Source: an uncultured bacterium (GTDB taxonomy: Bacteria; Bacillota; Clostridia; Lachnospirales; Lachnospiraceae). From it: a stretch of DNA of 16,977 nucleotides. Below are positions 9,201 to 15,042 of this stretch, one piece after another. The notes below the pieces were generated by a model. That model did not search any database, was not told where the DNA came from, and was given only the letters and a program-made list of their open reading frames with translations. How positions within the stretch are numbered: position 1 is the first letter of the stretch; the number at the start of each line of letters is the position of its first letter. Position numbers and translations under genes: made by a program. The stretch covers positions 1 to 16,977 of the forward strand of contig CALBJL010000168.1 in assembly GCA_937893485.1 (NCBI GenBank), written 5' to 3'.

Positions 9201-9438
9201 TGGCGATGATCTGCTCAAGTCTGGAAACGTTGAGCGGCTCGATGTAGGTAACGTCAGCGATTTCGGGATCGGTCATGATCGTGGCAGGGTTGGAATTGAC
9301 CAGTACGATCTCATAACCGAGCTTGCGAAGTGCCTTACAAGCCTGTGTACCGGAATAGTCGAACTCGCACGCCTGACCGATGATGATCGGACCGGAGCCG
9401 ATGATCAGAACTTTGTTGATGTCTGTTCTCTTTGGCAT
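6214..9438 (-). CDS. carB: Carbamoyl-phosphate synthase large subunit, complete second copy
   Basis: Full-length 1074-residue CarB, the normal family size. First half: GSGPIIIGQACEFDYSG (14-30), nucleotide-binding residues matching the well-studied enterobacterial enzyme (R129, R169 in LRP, E215, H243 in GTHTGDS) and metal ligands in VIEINPRTSRS (E298, N300). Second half: GGGPNRIGQGIEFDY, PETVSTDYDTSDKLYFEPL, RPSYVLGGRGMEV, MEHIELAGIHSGDS, VLEANPRASRTVP. It ends with an MGS-like allosteric domain containing VKKLQEGRPN and VNSPVGKDS. That domain differs from the one in the plus-strand paralogue (KVNKLHQESP), so effector response may differ. AGGAG (9450-9446) lies 7 nt before the ATG. A minus-strand TATAAT (9492-9487) could be the -10, without a convincing -35. 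No carA is adjacent; the gene stands alone between the toxin-antitoxin locus and the region before mnmA. Which copy serves arginine and which pyrimidine synthesis cannot be told from here. Confidence 0.97.
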   Translation of the reverse strand: MPKRTDINKVLIIGSGPIIIGQACEFDYSGTQACKALRKLGYEIVLVNSNPATIMTDPEIADVTYIEPLNVSRLEQIIAKERPDALLPNLGGQSGLNLCAELANAGILEKYGVQVIGVQVDAIERGEDRIEFKKSMDAIGVEMARSEVSYSVDEALAIADRLGYPVVLRPAYTMGGAGGGLVYNKEELKTVCARGLQASLVGQVLVEESILGWEELELEVVRDADGNMITVCFIENIDPMGTHTGDSFCSAPMLTISEELQKRLQKQAYKIVDSVQVIGGTNVQFAHDPVSDRICVIEINPRTSRSSALASKATGFPIALVSAMLAAGLTLKDIECGKYGTLDKYVPDGDYIVIKFARWAFEKFKGVEDKLGTQMRAVGEVMSIGKTYKEAFQKAIRSLETGRYGLGHAKDYDTKSKEELLRMLAHPSSDRHFIMYEALRAGATVDEIYDITKVKKYFVTQMKELVEEEEALMKHKGSLPSDEALISAKKNGFSDKYLSQILEIPEADIREKRLSLGVEEAWEGVHVSGTKDSAYYYSTYNAPDKNPVKTDKPKIMILGGGPNRIGQGIEFDYCCVHAALALKKLGFETIIVNCNPETVSTDYDTSDKLYFEPLTLEDVLSIYHKEQPLGVIAQFGGQTPLNLAAELEKNGVKILGTSPAVIDLAEDRDQFRAMMDKLEIPMPEAGMATTVDEAIAIANKIGYPVMVRPSYVLGGRGMEVVYDDESMTGYMNAAVGVTPDRPILIDRFLNHALECEADAISDGTHAFVPAVMEHIELAGIHSGDSACIIPSVHITEENVATIKEYTKKIAEEMHVKGLMNMQYAIENGRVYVLEANPRASRTVPLVSKVCNIRMVPIATDIITSELTGRPSPVPALKEQDIPYYGVKEAVFPFNMFPEVDPILGPEMRSTGEVLGLSTYYGEAFYKAQEATQTRLPLGGSVLISVNRKDKPEVAEVAKLFDEAGFKIYATGNTYEIITEAGIDATFVKKLQEGRPNILDMITNGDFDLIVNSPVGKDSIHDDSYLRKAAIKAKIPYVTTIAAAKATAKGILYVQQHGNGEVKSLQEIHKQIKDK

Positions 9439-9542
9439 AAGTAATCTCCTCTATGATATATATTATTATTTTAAGTCTCGCTACTTATTATAGAATAAAA
9501 ATAAGGAATTACATATAGTAAATTTAAGAAAATTAGAAATTT

Positions 9543-9572
9543 TTTTCAAAATGCGGAACACTGTGCTAGAAT
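9543..9572 (+). promoter_or_regulatory. Extended -10 promoter facing mnmA
   Basis: TAGAAT at 9567-9572 is preceded by TG at 9564-9565 with one base between, an extended -10. TTTTCA at 9543-9548 is a fair -35 with an 18-bp spacer. Transcription would start near 9579 and run through the hairpin-rich gene-free stretch towards mnmA. It is divergent from the second carB. Confidence 0.5.
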
Positions 9573-9578
9573 AAAAGC

Positions 9579-10097
9579 ATCTATAGGTGATGATTGAAGC
9601 GTTTTGTTAAATCGGGCTGCGGACACAGCAGTATCCCGGTCAGTCTGCTCCGGTTGTCCGTCGGTGTCTCGCTGTCTCTTCAGCCTTGGCTCGATGTGTC
9701 TTTCGGTTCCCTCACACACATAGCCTGCGGCTTCCAGCTATGGCACACGAAGTATGATGAAGTCGCTCGCACTTCGGCGGACAAACGTCGCATCTGACGG
9801 GAACTACTGTGCGCGCAGCCGTTCACAGAAGCAGCGGCGCGAGCAAGCGGTGTCTGATTTTGCTGCCTTTGCGCGATGGAGATGAGACTCGTAACTCGTG
9901 GAAGCCTTTGCTGAACACGAGTTAGGTTTTTCCGAGGCTCATCGGAATGGGTCGTGCAATGAAAGCAAAACAGACATGCTTGTGGGAGCCGCGAACTCAT
10001 ATTGCTGCTTTTGCAGCCTGATCGGGAACTACCGCAACTGTCGCCGAGCAACACGTTTTAAGATAGTTTCGCAAACGCCTAATAGAAACATCTAACC
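9579..10097 (+). other. Hairpin-rich gene-free stretch: candidate structured RNA, mnmA leader or dispersed repeat
   Basis: The gap between carB and mnmA (9439-10112) has no convincing gene. Its first 150 bp are AT-rich with promoters; from about 9594 the base composition becomes much richer in GC and hairpins appear. Seen: GGACA/TGTCC (9621-9625, 9655-9659) enclosing AGCAG/CTGCT (9627-9631, 9645-9649); CATAGC/GCTATG (9719-9724, 9737-9742); CGAAGT/ACTTCG (9749-9754, 9771-9776); a 9-bp TAACTCGTG/CACGAGTTA (9892-9900, 9916-9924); TTCCGA/TCGGAA (9930-9935, 9942-9947); GCTGC/GCAGC with a TTTT loop (10004-10008, 10013-10017). CGGGAACTAC occurs twice (9798-9807, 10023-10032). Open frames here are rich in Ser, Arg, Cys and Gln on one strand, lack good ribosome-binding sites and look spurious. 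I recognise no motif of RNase P, tmRNA, SRP RNA, T-box or a known riboswitch. No terminator separates it from mnmA, so it may be the mnmA 5' leader. A multi-copy Lachnospiraceae repeat is the main alternative. Confidence 0.4.
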
Positions 10098-10112
10098 GGA
10101 AAGGATTATGTT

Positions 10113-11231
10113 ATGGATAAAAATATAAATGAGAATGCAAGCCACAAAAGCCGGGGGAAAGCCCTGATCGCGATGAGCGGCGGCGTCGACAGCTCCGTTT
10201 CGGCGGCGCTGATGAAAAAAGATGGCTATGACTGCATCGGCATCACGATGAAGCTCTATGAAAACGAGACGATCGGAATGGAGCGCGAGGGCACGTGCTG
10301 CTCGCTCTCAGATACCGAGGATGCCAGAAAGGTGTGCAGCAGGCTCGGCATGCCCTATTATGTGCTGAACTTCAAGGAGGATTTCTCAAAAAAAGTTATC
10401 GACCGGTTCGTGGCGGCATATGAGGCAGGCGATACGCCCAATCCGTGCATCGACTGCAACCGCTATATGAAATTTGACAAGCTCTACCAGCGCGCAAAGG
10501 AGCTCGACTGCGACTATATCGTGACCGGACATTATGCGCGTGTCGAATATGACAGTGCGCGCGGGCGTTATCTGCTCAAGAAATCCAAAAACGCCGCAAA
10601 GGATCAAAGCTACGTGCTCGCCTTTTTGAATCAGGAACAGCTCGCGCATACGATCTTCCCGCTAGGCGGTTTCGCGTCCAAGGAGGAAGTGCGCTGCATC
10701 GCGGACGATTACGGATTTGTCAACGCCAGAAAGCATGACAGTCAGGACATCTGTTTTGTGCCAGACGGCGATTATGCGGATTTTATGCGACATTATACCG
10801 GAAAAGACTATCCGGCGGGCGATTTTGTCACCGAGGACGGCAAAAAGCTCGGCGAGCACAAGGGGATCATCCGTTACACGATCGGACAGCGCAAAGGACT
10901 CGGACTGGCACTTCCGGCACCGCTATATGTCTGCCGCAAGGATATGGAGCGCAACGAGGTCATTTTATCCTCCGAGGACGCGCTGTTTACAACGACCTGT
11001 ATCGTCGATGATTTTAACTGGATCGCGTATGAGCAGCCGTCAGAGCCGGTGCGCGTGACCGCAAAGACCAGATACCGTGCAAAGGAAGCGTCTGCGGCCG
11101 CGCGTGTTCTGGAGGATGGCAGGGTCGAGCTTGTTTTTGATGAGCCCCAGCGCGCGATCACGACCGGACAGGCAGCCGTACTCTATGACGGCGAGGAGGT
11201 CGTCGGCGGAGGTACGATCGTACTTGCATAA
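10113..11231 (+). CDS. mnmA: tRNA-specific 2-thiouridylase MnmA
   Basis: Transfers sulfur from a persulfide donor to C2 of the wobble uridine in tRNAs for Lys, Glu and Gln, using ATP to adenylate the base. At 372 residues it is the usual length. The PP-loop SGGVDSS is at 22-28. The catalytic cysteines are expected at C115 in NPCIDCN and C214 in DSQDICF. Other family motifs are GTCCSLSD (61-68), TGHYAR (138-143), KDQSYVL (163-169) and YTIGQRKGLG (255-264). The C-terminal half is the beta-barrel region. GGAAAGGA at 10098-10105 lies 7 nt before the chosen ATG, which supports this start over later methionines. A short Lys/Asn-rich N-terminal extension (1-15) precedes the fold. The gene is preceded by the long hairpin-rich region and followed after 66 nt by the recombinase operon. 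Confidence 0.95.
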   Translation: MDKNINENASHKSRGKALIAMSGGVDSSVSAALMKKDGYDCIGITMKLYENETIGMEREGTCCSLSDTEDARKVCSRLGMPYYVLNFKEDFSKKVIDRFVAAYEAGDTPNPCIDCNRYMKFDKLYQRAKELDCDYIVTGHYARVEYDSARGRYLLKKSKNAAKDQSYVLAFLNQEQLAHTIFPLGGFASKEEVRCIADDYGFVNARKHDSQDICFVPDGDYADFMRHYTGKDYPAGDFVTEDGKKLGEHKGIIRYTIGQRKGLGLALPAPLYVCRKDMERNEVILSSEDALFTTTCIVDDFNWIAYEQPSEPVRVTAKTRYRAKEASAAARVLEDGRVELVFDEPQRAITTGQAAVLYDGEEVVGGGTIVLA

Positions 11232-11297
11232 AATATCCCAATATGAGATATTTAAATGAGCATCCGGGTGTGTAATACATTCAAAAGAGGAAAAAAT

Positions 11298-12383
11298 ATG
11301 CAAGTACAAAAAGTGAATAAAAATGGAACGGCCTATTGGGTGCTGCTTGATGATGACATGCACCTGGTCGACCCGGTATGCGAATTTTTAGACTTTCAGC
11401 GCAAGATCGACCGCGCTGACAATACATTGCGCGCCTATGCGCTGGATCTGAAGATCTATTGGGAATTTCTGACAAAAAAGTGTCTGAGATTCGATGATGC
11501 GTCTGTATCGATTGATACGATGGCTGACTTTGTGGATGATCTGCGACAAGGCGCCCGTGCGGGGGAACTGCTGCATGTGACCGGCAGCAGGACAAACCGC
11601 AGTATCAATCGGATACTCGGCAGCGTGCACAGCTTTTACCGCTATGAACAGATGAGCGGACGCTGTCAGCATCCATCTTTTTATGAAACAGTCTCTGACA
11701 CCGCACCACTGTATCAGGGCTATCTCATTCATACCCATGCAAAAAAACAGACAAAAAAATCTATGGTGAAGCTAAAAGAGAGCCAGCCACAGGCACGGAT
11801 CGTAACGGAGGAGGAGTTTTTGCGGTTTGTCGCCGCACTGTCCGGACGGCGTGACCGGCTGCTGTTTTATGTGCTGTACTATACCGGTGCGCGCATTCAG
11901 GAGGCGCTCGATCTCGAAACGGGGATGCTGCCGATGCCGGATGCTGACCATGCCGTCGGAGTTTTGCACCAGATCCGGTCAAAGGGAAAACGGCGGGATC
12001 TGTACGCGCCGATGTTTCTCATCCGTGAGCTGTATGCGTTTGTGCATGAGAAGGACGCAGTCGATGGAGAGCGGAAATATGTGTTTGTCGCAGAAAAATC
12101 AAACTATGCGGGCAGACAGCTCACCTACCACGCCGCCTACGATATGATGCGGCGCACGCAGGAGCGCCTCGGCATGGAGTTCCATTTTCACGATCTGCGC
12201 CATACGTTCTGCACGGGGCTGATCGAGCAGGGCGTAGACACCGCGATCGTGCAGCAGGTGATGGGACATGCGCATCTCTATACGACAAAAAGGTATGTGC
12301 ACCTGTCAGACCGGTATGTGATGGCACATCTCACTGACTACTGGGAGCAGTGGAAGGGAGGCGCGGATCATGACATCTGTTAA
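11298..12383 (+). CDS. Tyrosine recombinase, Tn554 TnpA-like
   Basis: Site-specific DNA recombinase that cleaves and rejoins strands through a 3'-phosphotyrosine. The start at 11298 is chosen because AGAGG (11286-11290) lies 7 nt before it; it gives 361 residues, the length I recall for TnpA of Tn554. An upstream in-frame ATG at 11256 has no such site. The N-terminal core-binding domain covers about 24-150 (FLDFQRKIDRADNTLRAYALDL is a typical SAM-like opening). The catalytic domain at about 165-345 has the complete set: R199 in TGARIQE, K229 in RSKGK, H298 and R301 in FHDLRH, H324 in VMGH and nucleophile Y333 in KRYVHL. It should be active. It is the first gene of the operon and its last 14 nt overlap the next one. 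No clear promoter is seen in the 66 nt after mnmA. Confidence 0.92.
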   Translation: MQVQKVNKNGTAYWVLLDDDMHLVDPVCEFLDFQRKIDRADNTLRAYALDLKIYWEFLTKKCLRFDDASVSIDTMADFVDDLRQGARAGELLHVTGSRTNRSINRILGSVHSFYRYEQMSGRCQHPSFYETVSDTAPLYQGYLIHTHAKKQTKKSMVKLKESQPQARIVTEEEFLRFVAALSGRRDRLLFYVLYYTGARIQEALDLETGMLPMPDADHAVGVLHQIRSKGKRRDLYAPMFLIRELYAFVHEKDAVDGERKYVFVAEKSNYAGRQLTYHAAYDMMRRTQERLGMEFHFHDLRHTFCTGLIEQGVDTAIVQQVMGHAHLYTTKRYVHLSDRYVMAHLTDYWEQWKGGADHDIC

Positions 12384-13365
12384 ACCGAAGAGTGACCGGT
12401 GGATCTATACCGAGCGGGATGCATCCTCCGCGTGGTATGGCAGGAATTATTGCTTTGATCTGAGATTTGTGCGCAGTGAAGTGCTGCGCAGGGAATTGCG
12501 GGAATATGTGTGGGATCAGTACCGCCGCCGGATCAAAAAGCCCGCGACGCTGCGGCAGGAGATCTGCTGGATGCGCTATTATGAGTGCTGGCTGTACGGG
12601 CGGGAGATCGATTCGCTCGCACAGATCACGCGCGCGGATGCGGAAGGCTTTGTGTCATTTCTGCATATCTGCATTTCCAAAAAGACCGGGAAACCGCTCA
12701 GCATCTTGTCGCAAAAGCATATTTATCAGACGATCTGTGGGATCTACCGCTGGTATGCGTGCCGCAGCAAATCATATGCAGGGCTGTTGCTGCTGTTTCC
12801 GACGGATGTATATCCGGGTGCGCGCGGTGCGAAAAAAATAGCACCGGCTGGCAGCGAACAGGTGCGGCAGGCGATGTGTGTGCTGGAGCATCAGAAAAAT
12901 GAGTGTCTGCGTGTGGGCGGTGCACTGATTTTGATGACGGGACTGGCACCGGGCGACCTGCTGACGCTTCACGTAGACGCATTGCAGACTAATGAGGCAG
13001 GCAGTTATGTGCGTTATTATAATCATAAAAAACAGCGGTATTGTACGCTACCGGTCAGCCCGGAGAGTGCGAAGGCATGGCAGCGGTTGTGTGAACAGAC
13101 AAAAACGCTGCGCGCGGAGGCACCGGATGCGTACCGCATGAGACTGTTTTTATATCGGGACAGAACCGGCAGGGTAAAACCGATGAATCCCGATCTGTTC
13201 CGCTACTGGCTGCGGAGGGCGCAGCAGACATCTGACGCACCTGTGACCTGTACGATGCTGCGGGAATTTTTGTTGTGTGATCTGTGGGAGCAGCAGGTGC
13301 CGCCCGCGGTGATCCATGAGCTGACCGGCTGCGGGCTGTTTGCGGAGAGGAGGCATGTGGTATGA
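12370..13365 (+). CDS. Catalytically degenerate tyrosine recombinase homologue
   Basis: A 331-residue protein with a recombinase plan: a core-binding-like domain at about 36-135 (TLRQEICWMRYYECWL, then a helix ending YRWYACR) and a catalytic-like domain from about 160. The active site is mostly lost. The first arginine is Ala (TGLAPGDLL, A193, against TGxRxxE). The HxxR motif reads TMLR, so His is T295 while R298 remains. GH reads GC (C321). The nucleophile position aligns with H329, two residues before the end. A lysine-containing turn (HKKQR, 219-223) may be kept. The reading frame is intact and tightly coupled: it overlaps its neighbours by 14 and 4 nt, with GGGAGG 8 nt before its ATG. This argues for a retained non-catalytic role, such as DNA binding or assembly, over decay. 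Alternatively it may correspond to the N-terminal part of a longer TnpB split in two. Confidence 0.8.
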   Translation: MTSVKPKSDRWIYTERDASSAWYGRNYCFDLRFVRSEVLRRELREYVWDQYRRRIKKPATLRQEICWMRYYECWLYGREIDSLAQITRADAEGFVSFLHICISKKTGKPLSILSQKHIYQTICGIYRWYACRSKSYAGLLLLFPTDVYPGARGAKKIAPAGSEQVRQAMCVLEHQKNECLRVGGALILMTGLAPGDLLTLHVDALQTNEAGSYVRYYNHKKQRYCTLPVSPESAKAWQRLCEQTKTLRAEAPDAYRMRLFLYRDRTGRVKPMNPDLFRYWLRRAQQTSDAPVTCTMLREFLLCDLWEQQVPPAVIHELTGCGLFAERRHVV

Positions 13366-14501
13366 CGAATGCGAATCTCACAAATACGGCACAACTGCCC
13401 TGCATAGAGCAGTTTGACGGCTGCGCGGTCACAGATTTGCGGTGCGATGACTGGTATCTGTACGACTGCGCACCAAAAGGGGCAGCTCCGGTCAGGCAGA
13501 TTCATCTGCATTTTTCGAACCGTGCGGGGCAGCAGGTAAAAAAACTCGTCAAACAGTATGCTTTCTGGCGGCTCGGCAGGGTAAAACCGGTTACGGTGCG
13601 ATTGGAACTGACCGGGCGCATCAGCCATTGGGAGCGCTATCTTTGCGTGAGAAAAATCACAGATCCGGCACAATTCACAGCAGCGGATTACGGTTCCTTT
13701 TTATTCTGGCTGTATGCCGGAGGCTTTCGCGGAGAGCATTGCGAACGGATTCTAGCGACGCTGCATCTGCTGCTGCAAACCGGACAGCGGCTCGGCTGGC
13801 GGGTGACACGGACAAAGCTGCCGCGGCAGTGGAATAGCGGAATACGCCCGCAACGGGCAGCAGAGGAAGGTGGCTTTGCCCAACCGATCCCACCGCACAT
13901 CTACGACCGTATTATCAGGCATGCCAAAACGGATGAGACGGATGAGATCACGCGCTGCGGGATTCTCGTCCAGAGCCAGACCGGGCTTCGGATCAGTGAA
14001 GTGCTGTCGCTTCGCGCGGACTGTCTGCGGCGGGGCACAGATGGCAGATGGAGACTGCGCTATTGCCTGAAAAAGACACAGCGCGGCGATCCGGTAATGC
14101 GTGAGACAGTAGCCAATGCCATTGTCTGTGAGGCGGTCGGACGGCTGCGGCGAGCGACGGAAAAACTACGCACGGAGAGTGGCAGAGCGGAACTGTTTCT
14201 TGTCAGGAATCATGGCATCCGCCCACCGTCACAGGCGAACTGGAACCGCGGAAGGCTGTATCATTTTATGAGGCGCTGGGATATACGGGATGAAAATGGG
14301 CATATTTATGAGCTGCATTCGCACCAGTTCCGCGCGACCTATGTCACCGGGCGGCTGTTGGAGGGTGAACCGGTAGCATTGCTGCAGGAAAATCTCGGAC
14401 ATGTCACGGCGGAAATGACGGTGCACTATGTCCATGTGAGTGAACCGCAGATGCGGGCATATCTGGAACCGTATCTGGGCGTAAAGGAGGTCGTGCGATG
14501 A
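13362..14501 (+). CDS. Tyrosine recombinase, third of trio, TnpB-like role
   Basis: A 379-residue recombinase. An unusual N-terminal stretch (1-50) precedes the core-binding domain (about 55-150); the catalytic domain spans about 175-365. The active site is complete: R210 in TGLRISE, K237/K238 in LKKTQRGD, H321 and R324 in HSHQFR, H347 in LGHV and Y356 in HYVHVS. AGGAGG (13348-13353) precedes the ATG by 8 nt and lies inside the last codons of the preceding gene; start and stop overlap as ATGA. It probably works with the first recombinase, as TnpA and TnpB do in Tn554-type elements, where both are needed for transposition. It is far shorter than the roughly 630-residue TnpB I recall from Tn554, so direct orthology is uncertain. 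Confidence 0.88.
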   Translation: MTNANLTNTAQLPCIEQFDGCAVTDLRCDDWYLYDCAPKGAAPVRQIHLHFSNRAGQQVKKLVKQYAFWRLGRVKPVTVRLELTGRISHWERYLCVRKITDPAQFTAADYGSFLFWLYAGGFRGEHCERILATLHLLLQTGQRLGWRVTRTKLPRQWNSGIRPQRAAEEGGFAQPIPPHIYDRIIRHAKTDETDEITRCGILVQSQTGLRISEVLSLRADCLRRGTDGRWRLRYCLKKTQRGDPVMRETVANAIVCEAVGRLRRATEKLRTESGRAELFLVRNHGIRPPSQANWNRGRLYHFMRRWDIRDENGHIYELHSHQFRATYVTGRLLEGEPVALLQENLGHVTAEMTVHYVHVSEPQMRAYLEPYLGVKEVVR

Positions 14502-14932
14502 TAGAGCAGAAGGAACAGAACGAGCAGAAAACAGGTGCGGCAGGTCTGAGTGCCTATGCAAAACAGAAAAACAGGCAGACGATCGAAACGGTCAACCGCG
14601 TGCTTGATGAGCTGAACGCACAGGACGCTCCGGTCAATTTTGAAATTGTGGCAAAGCTGGCAGGCGTATCGCGCGGAACGCTGTACAACAATCAGGAACT
14701 GTGTGAGCGTATCCGGCGGCTGCGCGCGGGCGGTACGCAGCAGAGCTGTGACAGTCTGCGGGAGAAAAATCGCAGGCAGGAGGAAAAAATGCACGCCATG
14801 CGCAGACAGATCCGAAGTCTGGAGGATGAAAAGAAAAAACTGATCGTGCAGTTACTCGATCACGAGCAGCTGCGCAGGGAAAATGACAGATTGCGGGAGG
14901 TGCTGCGGGCAGTCGGTTATCTTGATTTTTGA
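14498..14932 (+). CDS. Small HTH/coiled-coil accessory protein, TnpC-like (DUF6262 type)
   Basis: A 144-residue basic protein. Residues 47-75 read like a helix-turn-helix (FEIVAKLAGVSRGTLYNN), and 83-138 form a long charged coiled coil with heptad-like spacing (EEKMHAMRRQIRSLEDEKKK and beyond). Size, fold and position after the recombinases match TnpC of Tn554, an accessory protein that affects frequency and orientation of transposition; in databases such proteins are usually named DUF6262. GGAGG within AAAGGAGG lies 8 nt before the ATG, which overlaps the previous stop as ATGA. It probably binds element ends or bridges the recombinases. The family name is from pattern recognition, not a search. 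Confidence 0.75.
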   Translation: MIEQKEQNEQKTGAAGLSAYAKQKNRQTIETVNRVLDELNAQDAPVNFEIVAKLAGVSRGTLYNNQELCERIRRLRAGGTQQSCDSLREKNRRQEEKMHAMRRQIRSLEDEKKKLIVQLLDHEQLRRENDRLREVLRAVGYLDF

Positions 14933-14950
14933 GTATGTGTGTGCTAAGAT
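14922..14950 (+). promoter_or_regulatory. Possible extended -10 promoter at the end of the tnpC-like gene
   Basis: TTGATT (14922-14927) and TAAGAT (14945-14950) are 17 bp apart, with TG at 14942-14943 making an extended -10. A start near 14957 would run straight into the terminator hairpin before the hydrolase gene, so if real it would give a very short RNA or an attenuated hydrolase transcript. Confidence 0.27.
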
Positions 14951-14965
14951 AACGATAGTTACATA

Positions 14966-14997
14966 TTTAAAAAGCCGCTGAAAGGCGGCTTTTTAAA
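14966..14997. terminator. Strong bidirectional-type intrinsic terminator after the recombinase operon
   Basis: TTTAAAAAGCCGC (14966-14978) pairs perfectly with GCGGCTTTTTAAA (14985-14997) around a 6-nt loop. The GC core followed by five T on either strand makes it symmetrical. It closes the recombinase operon and separates it from the hydrolase gene. Confidence 0.82.
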
Positions 14998-15042
14998 AGG
15001 CTTGCGGTTAGAAAAAGCTAACTAAAATAAGGAGGGACTCCG

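Larger units (their letters stand above)
11232..14968 (+). mobile_element. Tn554-like transposition module: three tyrosine recombinases plus small accessory protein
   Basis: Four co-directional genes (11298-12383, 12370-13365, 13362-14501, 14498-14932) overlap by 14, 4 and 4 nt, each with its own strong ribosome-binding site, and end at a strong terminator. A 361-residue recombinase, further recombinases and a small HTH/coiled-coil protein match the tnpA-tnpB-tnpC plan known from Tn554; three adjacent recombinases also recall recombinase-in-trio (RIT) elements. Tn554 relatives insert site-specifically and lack terminal inverted repeats, so ends are hard to see. A direct ATATTTAAA at 11248-11256 and 14963-14971 brackets the operon and is a possible core site, but it is AT-rich and may be chance. 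No cargo gene is visible inside these limits; the hydrolase downstream could be cargo if the element extends further right. The stated limits are approximate. Confidence 0.6.

Noticed and set aside
9594..9797. 67-codon plus-strand frame in the same region
   Set aside because: No ribosome-binding site and no protein-like pattern; it overlaps hairpins that better explain the sequence.
9680..10054. 124-codon minus-strand frame in the region before mnmA
   Set aside because: Unusual Ser/Arg/Cys/Gln-rich composition, no ribosome-binding site, no recognisable domain, and it lies over the hairpin-rich stretch; more likely spurious.
11231..11253. Inverted repeat after mnmA as an intrinsic terminator
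   Set aside because: The stem is AT-rich, 7 bp, and has no run of T after it; kept only as a possible site feature.
11256..11297. Upstream ATG giving a 375-residue first recombinase
   Set aside because: No ribosome-binding site; the ATG at 11298 has AGAGG at good spacing and gives the family-like N-terminus and 361 residues.
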